From Fonsecaea monophora (Eukaryota; Ascomycota; Eurotiomycetes; Chaetothyriales; Herpotrichiellaceae): a stretch of 50,699 bases of DNA. Under the pieces are notes generated by a model, which worked only from the letters and a program-made list of their open reading frames with translations, had not been told where the DNA came from and made no database searches. This document shows positions 33,521-43,240 of this stretch, piece by piece. Location: positions 1 through 50,699 of the forward strand of contig NW_019174093.1 in NCBI RefSeq assembly GCF_001642475.1, read 5' to 3'. Position 1 is the stretch's first letter. Each line of letters starts with the position of its first letter. A program made the position numbers and the translations under genes.

Positions 33521-35254
33521 ATGGCTGATGTACGTCGACAATCAAGGACTCCGCGGAGGAGGACCAGTATCCAAGAAGATGCTGCCATGCTGGCGGGAAT
33601 GGGTGTGAAGCAGGAATTGCAACGCAATTTCTCCTTTCTGTCCATGCTGGGACTGGCTTTTGCCATCCTCAACTCATGGACAGCCTTGGGTGCAAGTATG
33701 TCGCTGGCTCTGCCTAGTGGAGGCCCTGACTCTGTCATCTGGGGCCTTGTTGTTGCCGGCATTTGTAATTTATGCCTCGCCGCCTCTCTGGCTGAATTTC
33801 TATCAGCGTACCCAACTGCGGGAGGTCAGTACCATTGGGTCGCTGTCATCAGCTGGAAGCGCTGGGTTCCGCTGCTCTCCTGGATCACCGGTTGGATCAA
33901 TACGGCAGGTTGGGTGGCTCTAACAGCCACTGCCGGACTGTTGGGGAGTCAGCTCATCCTTGGCATCATTTCGCTCACGACGCCGTCTTATGAGCCGCAC
34001 CGTTGGCACCAGTTCTTGATCTACATTGGATATAATGTTTTCGCCTTCATGGTGAATGCGTTCATAACGCGACTACTTCCCCTCGTCAATAAGGCTGCCT
34101 TGATCTGGTCCATTACAGGCTGGGTGGTGATTTCCATCACGATCCTTGCATGCTCATCTCCAAATTATCAGGGTGGAGACTTCGTGTACCGAACATTCAT
34201 CAATGAAACGGGTTGGCCGAATGGCCTCGCTTGGCTGTTAGGTCTCTTACAAGGTGGTCTGGGATTGACAGGATTTGACGCAGTCGCTCACTGCATAGAA
34301 GAGGTGGGAAATCCTACTGTGCTGGGTCCTCGGATCATGATTGGCTGTGTATTGATTGGCGTTTTGACCGGCTTCATTTACCTGAGCGTTCTTTTATTCG
34401 TCTCCAAGAACGTGGACGACGTTATCAGCTCTTCGGCGGGGCCGATGTTGCAAATATTCTACGATGCAACTTCGAATAAAGCCGGATCGGTCTGTCTATT
34501 GATGTTTCCCCTCGTATGCTTGCTGGTAAGCGCATCAGAATCAATCCGTCAACGTCATTGAAATGGCTAACATTCGGACAAGTTTGCCGCGGTGAGCATC
34601 ATGACGACCAGCAGCCGAATGGTGTACGCCTTCGCTAGAGATGGGGGATTGCCGGCCTCGCGCTTCTTCGCCAGAGTGCATGGAAGACTTCAAGTCCCCC
34701 TGAATGCGCTATGGTTGACTCTCATTTTGGTCATTATATTCGGCTGCATATTTCTTGGATCAAGCAGTGCTTTTAACGCCATTGTATCCGCTTCAGTGGT
34801 GGCTTTGGGAGTCACTTATGCTATCCCACCTGCAATCAATTGTCTCCAGGGTCGAAAAATGCTGCCGGCATCTCGTCCGTTTGTACTGCCAACTTGGCTC
34901 GGCTGGACGTGCAACTTGGTAAGCTTGTCGAGAATTCAACGGTTCTAATCTCTAACGACATGACAGGTTGGAATTGCCTATGTGATACTCACGACCGTCC
35001 TTTTCATGTTTCCACCAGAGTTGCCTGTGACCGGAAGCAACATGAATTACTGCATAGCAGCTTTTGCCATTGTCCTGATTGTTTCCACCATCCAATGGTT
35101 CGTTGATGGCAGAAAGAACTACTCGGGTCCACAGATTGACCTTGATGCTCTGAAGGCTGGGGAGATTGTGGGTATGGCTCCAGAAGAGACTAACCAAGCC
35201 AGAGCCAGTGACGATACGTTGTCCGGAGAGCAGGATAAGAAGGTGGTGCCGTAA
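33521..35254 (+). CDS. APC-superfamily amino acid / GABA-type permease
   Basis: Three exons: 33521-34525, 34583-34918 and 34967-35254, coding 542 aa. Introns of 57 and 48 bp both have GTAAGC donors; the first has a CTAAC branch. About twelve hydrophobic segments follow a basic cytosolic N-terminus. Typical APC signatures are FSFLSMLGLAFAILNSW in helix 1, SAYPTAGGQYHWVA, the helix-6 GLTGFDAVAHCIEEV and the consensus SRMVYAFARDGGLP after intron 1. This set matches fungal GABA/choline/amino-acid permeases of the ACT family (Uga4/Hnm1-like), plasma-membrane proton symporters. The exact substrate cannot be read from sequence. I prefer ATG 33521 to 33389 because the latter only adds a low-complexity leader. 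The 3' end is 114 bp from the convergent TRM8 3' end. Confidence 0.92.
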
Positions 35255-35368
35255 CCTTGATTTTGTTTTTTTCTTTCAGCACAGTCTAGACAATTTCATT
35301 GGTTCGTGGTCACAAAGTAACCGTCAAGACCTTGTAGCATTCTCCGAGACTGATTCTGATGTCGAGAA

Positions 35369-36367
35369 TCACTCTGGCCATTCCGGGTCTTCCTTCCTTT
35401 GGAACACAGCGACGAACTTCCTTCCACCATTCCTCGTGACTTTCTTCGATTCTTCCGTTTCTTCGCTCATGATCTTGACGCAAGGGTCTGCGTCCAGATC
35501 ATCCTGCGATACTCTCTTCCACAAGTCCCTTGCATCACCGGCCTCCTCACCATCAAAGTGCTTGACCATCCAGTGATGAAGCTCTTCAACATCCGTAATG
35601 GTATACACTAGACCACCGGGCTTTGTGACGAACGCGTACTCGGCGTTGAGCTGAGCAGAAACAATCCGAGCCTTGTGCTTCCGCTGTTTGAAGTGCGGAT
35701 CTGGGAAGCAGAGGAATATCTTGGACAGCTGGGCGCTGTGGAAGTAGTTTGGAAGAAACTTCATGGTGTTTGTGCGAAGAGCCGAAATATTCTGGTACAG
35801 TCCAACTCTGCTGTCACTTGTGCCGGACAGAGGCTGGTTCTGAGCGCGTAGAGCAGCTATTCGGTCGACTACGTAGTCGGTGACTTGACTCCGCAACTCC
35901 ATGCCTAGTGAGTTTTCTCAATCAGCAAAATAGACGGAATTTAGGACATGGAGAGTGCGGACCAAGCATCAAGGTCTCTTGTAACAAAGGTGCCAAAGCT
36001 ACCAGAAGCCCACCGAATCCGCAGCCGATATCCGCAACCTCCACTTCCCTGCTCATCGCACTGCTGTGCTTGCCATCTTGCGTCTGGCCGATTGCGAAAG
36101 CAGGGTAATGGCGAGTCCAGTCCATATCGGCAGGACTGGTAGGACTTGAAGACAATCAGTCTTGCCACCCAGTCAAGCGAGACTAGGCACTTACTATGTC
36201 AAGGCATGGTCCGAAAAGGGATTTGCGTGCGCGCGCTGTCGATAGAACTTTTTCTTGGGCAGTTCGATCTTGCCGCTCCCTGTAGCGCCATCGTTTCCAG
36301 CCCGCAAGCTTTCTTGGGCTCTCTTGTAATCTTCGCGTTTCTGCCGTTTGTTCGCGGGACCTGTCAT
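35369..36367 (-). CDS. TRM8: tRNA (guanine46-N7)-methyltransferase TRM8
   Basis: Three exons: 36367-36195, 36144-35963 and 35904-35369, coding 296 aa, the normal Trm8 size. Intron 1 is 50 bp (GTAAGT); intron 2 is 58 bp with an unusual GTCCGC donor and a CACTAG acceptor, supported by LMLGMELR across the junction. Signatures: KKKFYRQRAHANPFSDH and MDWTRHYPAF at the N-terminus, the SAM-binding VADIGCGFGG, the substrate loop FLCFPDPHFKQRKHKARI and the ITDVEELHHWM helix. With Trm82 it places m7G at position 46 of many tRNAs, protecting them from rapid decay. It is in tandem with DIS3, whose stop lies 416 bp upstream. Confidence 0.95.
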
Positions 36368-36783
36368 GATTTGTCAATGGCAATGAGACACAATCTCCGT
36401 GTTAGCGATGACAGAACAACAGTCTCATGGTCGAGTGTTGAAGATCTGCTGCAAATACACGGGGAGGTCAATTAGTCAAAGGCTTGGCAATGCCCCATCC
36501 ATTTTTCATTTTTGATACTCGTAGAAGTGATTCACACACAAGGGATGTGATACTGGATGCTAAAAGGTAGAGTAATAGTATTCTTATTTTTCTTATCGTC
36601 TGGTCTGTCAATGGCTCAGGCATAGCAGATCACGTTGGCCAAGAAAGGCACAACGTGAACCAGTTTCCCGCGACCAGTGGTGATATGGTTATTCTGCTAC
36701 TGAATAGTTAAGTTATCGAGATGAGGAGCAACATGCACCCTGCCACCGCTCAAAGGTGGGTGCGGAGGTACCTGTCTTACTTC
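36368..36783. promoter_or_regulatory. Promoter region of TRM8 / 3' region of DIS3
   Basis: 416 bp between the DIS3 stop and the TRM8 ATG, both genes on the minus strand. AT-rich in the middle (36530-36600). No specific element identified. Confidence 0.4.
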
Positions 36784-39700
36784 TCATTTCGCCGGTAGAA
36801 CTACCATTCGGACTCTTCTCTTTCCCTTGTCTCTTGCACCACTCTTCTCTTCCGAGCTCACTCGAACCTTTAGTTGCTGAAACAGCTCAACTGTGACCCC
36901 ATCTTGTTCGTGACCCTTCTCGAAGACCGTGAGCCGGTACGAGTCTCCGTCAAACTTGCTTTCATGTTTGGATGCCTCGGCGGAATTCAAGTGGAAATCC
37001 TCAAGTCGAACTAGTCCTTCGATGCCGAATTGCGGCACGAAGACCACCATACCGTTTTCGAACACTCGCATCACATACCCGTCGACATCGATGGCAGCTT
37101 TTGGTGATTTCTCAGCTCGTGCTTTGAGTGCCTGCCCGACGTAGTACTCGATACTGGCGCGGCCTGCTAGTTGAGCATTTCGATGGCGGAAATTGAGATT
37201 CTGACAGACTCGCTCCAACTTGCCCTTGTTTCGAAGGTCAAAGTCGACGACTTCGCTCCCTTGGCCATCATATCCGATTGCATACGCCAACTGCCGGTGG
37301 ACAAGCAGATCAGCATACCGGCGAATGGGGCTTGTAAAATGGGTGTAGATCTCACTAGCGAGACCATAATGTCGGTATTCGGGTTCTGCGTGTGATCCGC
37401 TGCAGAAGTATTCAGCCGACGTCATACATCGTGTGGCCATAATTCGAATTAAGGTGTTGAAGAATGGATGCTTAGGATCTACACAAAGATCCAATGAATC
37501 TGCAAGTGCCCTTGAACTTGACACGTCCAGTTCAAACCCACGCATCTTCTTCAACTGCTCACTGAGGTCTGAAAAATTCGAGGCTGGGGGTGTCGCATGT
37601 CGTCGCAGCAAAGCAGTTTGAGGGAAGACCGACTGGATCTTCCTTGCAACCGTGATGTTGGCAAGAAGCATGAATTCTTCGACCAGAGAGTTAGTGGCCA
37701 AACTCGCCTTGGTCTTCACATCGGCAAGAGAATCCGAAGATTCGCTGTCTGCTTCAATTCTGACTTCAGGGCTGGACAGGTTCAACGCTCCAGCGTCCAT
37801 CCTCTTCTGACGAAGCTTTTGGGAGAGCGACAACAAGACCCGCATGCCTTGGGTCAGCTCATCCGTTGCACTTGGGTCGTCAATGCGTTTCTGAGCTTGT
37901 TCATAGGAGAAGCCCTCCTTGGACAAAATCACAGATTTGGTGAATGAAGATGTCACCACCTCGGCATCTGGTGTGATCTCCCATATGGTGGAGAATGCGT
38001 ATCTTTCCACACGGGGTTTCAGGGAGCACAGATCCGTCCCGAGCAACATGGGCAACATATCAATCCTCTTATCGACCAGGTAGACGGTTGTACCCCGAGC
38101 GGAAGCCTCGGCGTCCATCGCATTATTAGGTTTGACAAAATGGGAAACATCTGCAATATGAACGCCCACTTCAAAGTTTCCATTCGAAAGCTTTCTTGCA
38201 TGGAGGGCGTCATCGATGTCCTGACATCCAGGAGGGTCGATCGAGCACACAAATAGATGTCGGAGATCTTGACGACCCTGCCAGCCAGGATCTGACAAAG
38301 CAGACGGGACCATCCAGGAGTGGCCCTCTGTAGGCAGACAGTCCAAAACCGTCTTTGGAAATGGTCGGTACTGGACGTCATACTCGAGAAGCAACGCCTC
38401 AGTCTCGGCATCCTTGGTCTCTAGTTCTCCGAGGGAGCGAATATAGTGCCCAATTGGATACCTGCTGTCTCGATCCCATGAATCAATCGTTGCAAGAATC
38501 CGCTTGCCTATCAACTCATCGACCTGACGTGTTCGAATTCGAATTTTAGGAATGCGCTTGTCCATTGGAATCAAAAAGACGGTGGTCTGTCTGTTTCCAG
38601 ATGTGCCACCAGACGCCGAGTCGATAGTTCCGACCAGCTGTCTCCAATTTCTTTTGACAACTCCGACTACTTTACAGGTTGGTTGAGCCTTTGTCTCTGC
38701 ACCAGCAATGTGTGCACGGCGAACCTCTTCCTGGAGAGCACGTCTCTCGTTCTCCGTAACCACGGTCTGCTCTTGTTCCTCGTCGTCCGGATTGTCGTTT
38801 TCATTGATCGTTTCCTCGTCAAGGATTTGAGTCGAAGGGGCTTTCCATTGGTATTTTGGCAGAATCTCAACCACGACGACATCGCCAGATATAGATCGAT
38901 TACTGCTCTCCCTTCCAAGAACCAGTAATGGCTTGTCAAATGCGGGGACTTTCACTGTTCCTTCCAAGTAGTTGTATGGAGAAACATTGAAGACCCCTTG
39001 ATGTAAAGTTCCAGCCTTGATTCCTGTCATCGTCCTTGACATGGAGTAATACTCTGGGTAGAAGAGCTGCCCCTGGGCAGCACGGACTTCTTGAGCATCG
39101 GCACCTTGGCTAACCATGTCGAGTAATCGATCGGCATCATCTAATCCCTCGACATATTCCCGGAGTGATAGGGCTGTCACGTTCCCTGCTTGTGCCTTTC
39201 TTCTATTCTCCTGATCATTGGTGAGGACGACGATTGTTGGGGCTTTCTTGGTCACTTTCGATAGATGGTCAGTGTACCATTGCGCCGCTCTTCTCACAGC
39301 ACGATCGTTCCGGTCATTGATAGACTCGTCACTCTCACGTCGTACCGCGGTCTCCAGACGGAACTCGTTGAAGAAAAGATAGAAACGCTTGTCATCACTT
39401 TGGACCAACGCCATCAACCTGTTGTAAAGAGGAAGACTCCTATTCTTCAACTCTTCCAGAACCGTCTGCAATACAATGACGTCGTGAAAGTGAGCTGGTT
39501 CTTCGAGGAGGTCCATTGCGCTGAGCAAGACATTGGTATCGGGAACCAGGTAGTGGCCGTGGGTAAAGGTTTTGGTGCCGGTAGGTCGCTTCGATAGGAC
39601 AAACTTGGGGACTGATGTTCCTGTCAGTGCATGAAGGTTGTATCATGTAGGAAGATGAGCACATACCAACTCCATTGGCGTCGGGCGCGGCAGTGGAAGC

Positions 39701-39862
39701 GCAATCAGTACACAATTGCGACGAACAGGGAATGTCTGTTCTCAGATACTGTTCTCTCACGACTTTCTGTACTCGACCACGCTTGGTCGACCGAATAAAG
39801 ACTTTGCTGGAAATATTGCCAGCATTTGGATCGGCGGCGAGGCTTCGCTTGAGACTTTTCAT
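36784..39862 (-). CDS. DIS3: Exosome exoribonuclease DIS3/Rrp44
   Basis: Two exons, 39862-39667 and 39620-36784, coding 1010 aa. The 46-bp intron has GTATGT and CTGACAG. Domains in order: a Cys-rich CR3 motif (PCSSQLCTDC) near residue 50, a PIN endonuclease domain beginning HYLVPDTNVLL, two cold-shock OB folds, the RNB exonuclease domain with catalytic D-x5-D-x-DD (DPPGCQDIDD), and an S1-type RNA-binding domain at the C-terminus. The catalytic acids of both nucleases are present. It is the processive 3'-5' RNase and endonuclease of the nuclear and cytoplasmic exosome. The C-terminus ends in a basic tail. The gene is divergent from the thioesterase gene. Confidence 0.96.
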
Positions 39863-40452
39863 CTCGGCTGCCTCGTGTCCGCGAACGCTAGAAATGAAGG
39901 GTGAAGAAAGGGTGCGAGCTCGAAATACCGAAGGCTACTTGAAATTGTCAAAAGTTCCCCCCCACATCCTTGTGTGAAGATTGCGCTATTGCACTGAACA
40001 CTCCACAGAATACAGAATGTCTCCTACGGCGAGTTTTTCAAGCTCCGTTTGCGAATTCAGGCCGAAAAAGCAAATCCACCTTGAAAGGGAGGGGGTCAAT
40101 TCCATCCCGCCGGCTCCCCGCGCAGTGCTACTGGTCTACGGAGACGGTACTTCGGACCTGATCCCAAATGGCACTGCGTTTGTCCGACATTATGGATCTT
40201 CTTTGCTTGCTTGAGTTCTTGGAGTTTCTAGGCCGCATGCTTTGCCATCGTGAGGCCTGTCTTCATCATGGGATACGATCCACTCGATTCCCTCATTGGA
40301 GGCCGCTGTAGCTGAAAATCCTACCGCGGAGGAATTGATATCCTTTCCTCCACTCCCTTTCACTACCTTTGAGGCTCTGTCTCGATCCTGATAGCTAGAG
40401 GAAGCTTTGTCTACAGCAGGTCATGAAACGATAGTGGGAGACAAACACCATC
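39863..40452. promoter_or_regulatory. Divergent promoter region: DIS3 / thioesterase
   Basis: 590 bp separate the ATG of DIS3 (minus) from the ATG at 40453 (plus). The last 150 bp before 40453 are pyrimidine-rich. No gene is supported here. Confidence 0.45.
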
Positions 40453-41208
40453 ATGTCTGAGAAACCACCATACATTGTCCCACCTACAGCCGACTCGACT
40501 TCTACCGCCCGTCCTGCGACCTTCATCTTTCTCCACGGTTATGGGGACGACGCCGAAGGCCTCCCATTGGGTCTTGCCCAACAGTTTCAGTTCTACAACA
40601 AGATGCAGTACTTGAAATGGGTCCTTCCGAATGCGCCGCACAACCACGAAGCCATGGCTCGAGCATGGTACATCCCCAAAGCCCTGCCCAATGCGCTGAA
40701 GCCTCGCGTCCCCGGCCATGAAGACGAGGAGGATGCCCTGGACGACGAGGCTGGAATTATGAAGAGCGTGGATATGATTGACCGACTTGTCGAGCAAGAG
40801 ATCAAGGGTGGCACACCTCCAGAGAGGATTGTCGTCGGTGGATTCAGTCAGGGTTGCGCAGTGAGCCTGGTCTGGGGTTTGACGGGAAGACTCAAGGACA
40901 AAGTCGCCGGAATGCTCTGCTTGTCTGGGTATTTGCCCCTACGGGACAGAATAGCGGAGCTGAGAAATGAGCGAAAGAGCAAGGACGAAAAGGACTACAA
41001 GGACAGCAAAAAATGGTTTTACGTCCACGGGACAATGGACATGTTGGTCCCTTCAAAATTCTTCATGCAAGGTAAGGAAGAACTGGTCAAATGGGTTGGT
41101 AAGGACAATGTCGAGGAGCATTTATACCAGGGCATGGGACATTCCACTAGTTCGGCCGAGTTGAGAGATATGCTGGCATTTTTTGAAAAGGTCATTCCAG
41201 CGTGTTAG
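40453..41208 (+). CDS. Acyl-protein thioesterase 1 (APT1-like)
   Basis: Single exon, 251 aa. An alpha/beta-hydrolase of the carboxylesterase/thioesterase 2 family: FIFLHGYGDDAEG at 25-36 (oxyanion loop), nucleophile elbow GGFSQG with Ser132, acid Asp196 in VHGTMDMLVP and His230 in GMGHST. Length and motif spacing match eukaryotic APT1. It removes palmitate and other acyl groups from cysteines of membrane proteins such as G-alpha subunits and Ras. An insert of about 15 acidic residues at 88-101 (PGHEDEEDALDDEAG) is typical of fungal members. No signal peptide, so cytosolic. Confidence 0.93.
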   Translation: MSEKPPYIVPPTADSTSTARPATFIFLHGYGDDAEGLPLGLAQQFQFYNKMQYLKWVLPNAPHNHEAMARAWYIPKALPNALKPRVPGHEDEEDALDDEAGIMKSVDMIDRLVEQEIKGGTPPERIVVGGFSQGCAVSLVWGLTGRLKDKVAGMLCLSGYLPLRDRIAELRNERKSKDEKDYKDSKKWFYVHGTMDMLVPSKFFMQGKEELVKWVGKDNVEEHLYQGMGHSTSSAELRDMLAFFEKVIPAC

Positions 41209-41744
41209 GCATCGTGATCTGCCGATCGACTGGTCCGGTTGTCACACAAAAAACCGCGTGAGAATATTTCAGCAAGCATGGGTACTAAGCTTTGTGAAGA
41301 TGTAGCATAAAAGATCGACTTCTGGAAGTAGACGAGTCCAGCTCTTTGCGCGACCCCATAAACCCCTTCAACCGTGGCTGTTATTGATCCTCTGATCGTA
41401 AATCTCCTCAGATCTCTCCTAAATATTGATTTGGCTCCGATACTATCGTCCTTGATATAACGTCACGTTGTACCACTGCTTCAACGTGGGCAACTCTACC
41501 AAATGCAAGCAGTTTCGTTAGCAAATGTCTTTCCTTCACTGCTGAAATTTCGATGACCATGCGCCCTCTGCTAAAGATGGACGACTGACTTTGATCTATC
41601 CATATCAAGCAGATTATGAGGCGATGGCTGCCTTCCTAGCGCCAGTCCTTCTTGCAGCAACGTTCTCCTATTTCCACACCGCCCGAGTGTCTCAACCCCA
41701 GGGAAAAGTCAAGGGAAAGAAAAGCTAGCATCCTACACATCCCG
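41209..41744. other. Intergenic region
   Basis: About 0.5 kb downstream of the thioesterase gene without a supported ORF. The 3' exon of the small zinc-ribbon gene, if it has one, would lie here (minus strand, 41600-41744). Confidence 0.4.
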
Positions 41745-41897
41745 CTAGGTGTGGCAAAACTTCCGTAACAGGATGGTGGCACAAAAAGAGAGACAGGAAG
41801 AAAGAGCAGAAGGAAGACGTACCGCTCCACAAGATCCACAAGTCTTGCTCCCCGAAGATATTGACGCTCCACATTTGGGACAACCTGAGTGAGACAT
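41745..41897 (-). CDS. Tiny zinc-ribbon ORF (3' end uncertain)
   Basis: From ATG at 41897 (minus) the frame begins with MSHSGCPKCGA and a second knuckle CGSCGA, a CxxC-x11-CxxC zinc ribbon of about 25 residues, like short fungal proteins with a zinc ribbon and little else. Directly after the second knuckle a GTACGT donor appears and the following frame to 41745 is C/T-rich and unlike protein, so an intron is likely. One possible acceptor (CACCTAG near 41748) would end the protein after three more residues, but I cannot choose. The in-frame ATG at 41936 is an alternative start. Confidence 0.5.
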   Translation of the reverse strand: MSHSGCPKCGASISSGSKTCGSCGAVRLPSALSSCLSFCATILLRKFCHT

Positions 41898-41967
41898 AGT
41901 GTAGCTTCTGAGAAGTGAGGTGTAGTCCTGAGACAAGAAGTAATGGCCTCTGAGATAGATGGGTCAA

Positions 41968-42460
41968 TAATGTGCAGTGGACGTGACCAAGGGTGAAGTG
42001 AAGTTTGATGTGAGGGGGGGTTCAGTTCTCGAGTCTGACTGTTTTTATATTAGCTGATAGATGCCCCTCCATTAGTATCATCGCTTACTGTCGGACCGCC
42101 TTGTAGCGTACTCAACAATACATGGTAACCGTGACAGCCTACCAGTAGAATTAATCTGTCATGGGCAAAAGCCTAATCTCACCATGTGCTTATATAATTA
42201 AGAGTGCATCTATGTGTAGAAGATGTGTGACTCCCCGGTGTATGGCGATGCTAATATTAGTGAACTGCTCTGTCTTTTAATCTTTTAACCTTGTCCTATT
42301 GGGCCCAATGGGTTGTATTAATGTGGTGAAAGACGTAACAGCGGGCTTTCTTGTTAAGCAGTACGGAGTACCACTTTCCACCCTTTGCGGGGAAGGTCGT
42401 ACATAACTTAATTACCTATGCTCGTACTAAGTAGATATCGACCGTTATAGTGAATGATAG
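41968..42460. other. AT-rich gene-free stretch
   Basis: About 0.5 kb of AT-rich sequence with short TA-rich runs and a GTACGGAGTAC motif at 42361-42371. No ORF with a recognisable motif. Confidence 0.4.
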
Positions 42461-42853
42461 GTGAGAAAAGCCGGACCCAGTCTTCTCCCGAGCGGAGTGG
42501 CTGCTTTACACAATAACTCACCAGTTGGTAGCGCTGCTATATTACTTCCTACTCAAGTTTCTGGTGATTCTCTAGTACTATGTGCAGGTATTGATCATAA
42601 CACAATAGTGTTCTCGGTTACCGGGCTCAACCTCTTGGCCGTTTCCGAAGCTGTACAAGTCGTTACTGGAGAGAATAAGTTTCCCGAGATGCGCCGTTTG
42701 TTACGCGAATACAATCCTTGTTCGGGTGTTATTCTTCATGGCCTCGGAGGGATTAGAAAAACTTAGCTAGCTGTTAAATACATTATACAGTATAGGGAGA
42801 AATACTCACACACACACAATTTATCACGCCCGGTGGCTAAGCTGAAAGGGTAA
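42461..42853 (+). pseudogene. NB-ARC (NLR-type STAND NTPase) gene relic
   Basis: A 102-codon frame ends in VILHGLGGIRKT followed by TAG (42764-42766). In NB-ARC/STAND ATPases of fungi the P-loop reads GLGGIGKTQLA, so the relic has Arg for the last Gly of the Walker A and a stop exactly where Gln normally follows. The frame continues after the stop with LAVKYIIQYREKYS, matching the helix after the P-loop, until another stop at 42853. The rest of the gene is missing. Upstream residues (KFPEMRRLLREYN) fit the linker before NB-ARC. Both lesions are simple transitions on paper (GGA to AGA, CAG to TAG), compatible with but not proving RIP. Intact relatives act in allorecognition or defence cell death. 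A CA microsatellite lies at 42804-42817. Confidence 0.72.
42804..42817. repeat. CA-type microsatellite
   Basis: A run of CA dinucleotides inside the NB-ARC relic region. It is a simple short repeat without further meaning that I can see. Confidence 0.75.
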
Positions 42854-43240
42854 CTAAAGCTATTCTATTAATGAGAGATATACAGTACATGCTCCTTAAA
42901 CTGTCAAGAGATCAACACAAAATCGGAAAAAAGTCCGAAACGAAGATTCGATTTCAAAGAGAGCGAGGAAGAGAGAAGCATTAGAGTGGTCGAGTGAAGG
43001 CGCGGTCAACCATTGAAGAATTTTGCAGAGTAGATCTACCAGCTTCAATTCTTTACATCATGACAATGAGAATTTCAACCTCTATCACCTCCTTGAATTT
43101 ACATCACCAATTGCGATCCAGCATGGCACCCAAGGGCCTTCAGAATTCCGTCCCCAGTAAGGCAGGAAATCCGGGCAGAATACCCTAATAGTGGGGACAG
43201 AATCCTGTTCCCCCCTGGGTGCATGGTTCTGTTCGTTAAC
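42854..43240. other. Gene-free region next to DUR3 3' end
   Basis: 387 bp, AT-rich at the left, with no supported ORF. It contains the DUR3 3' UTR next to 43240. Confidence 0.4.
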
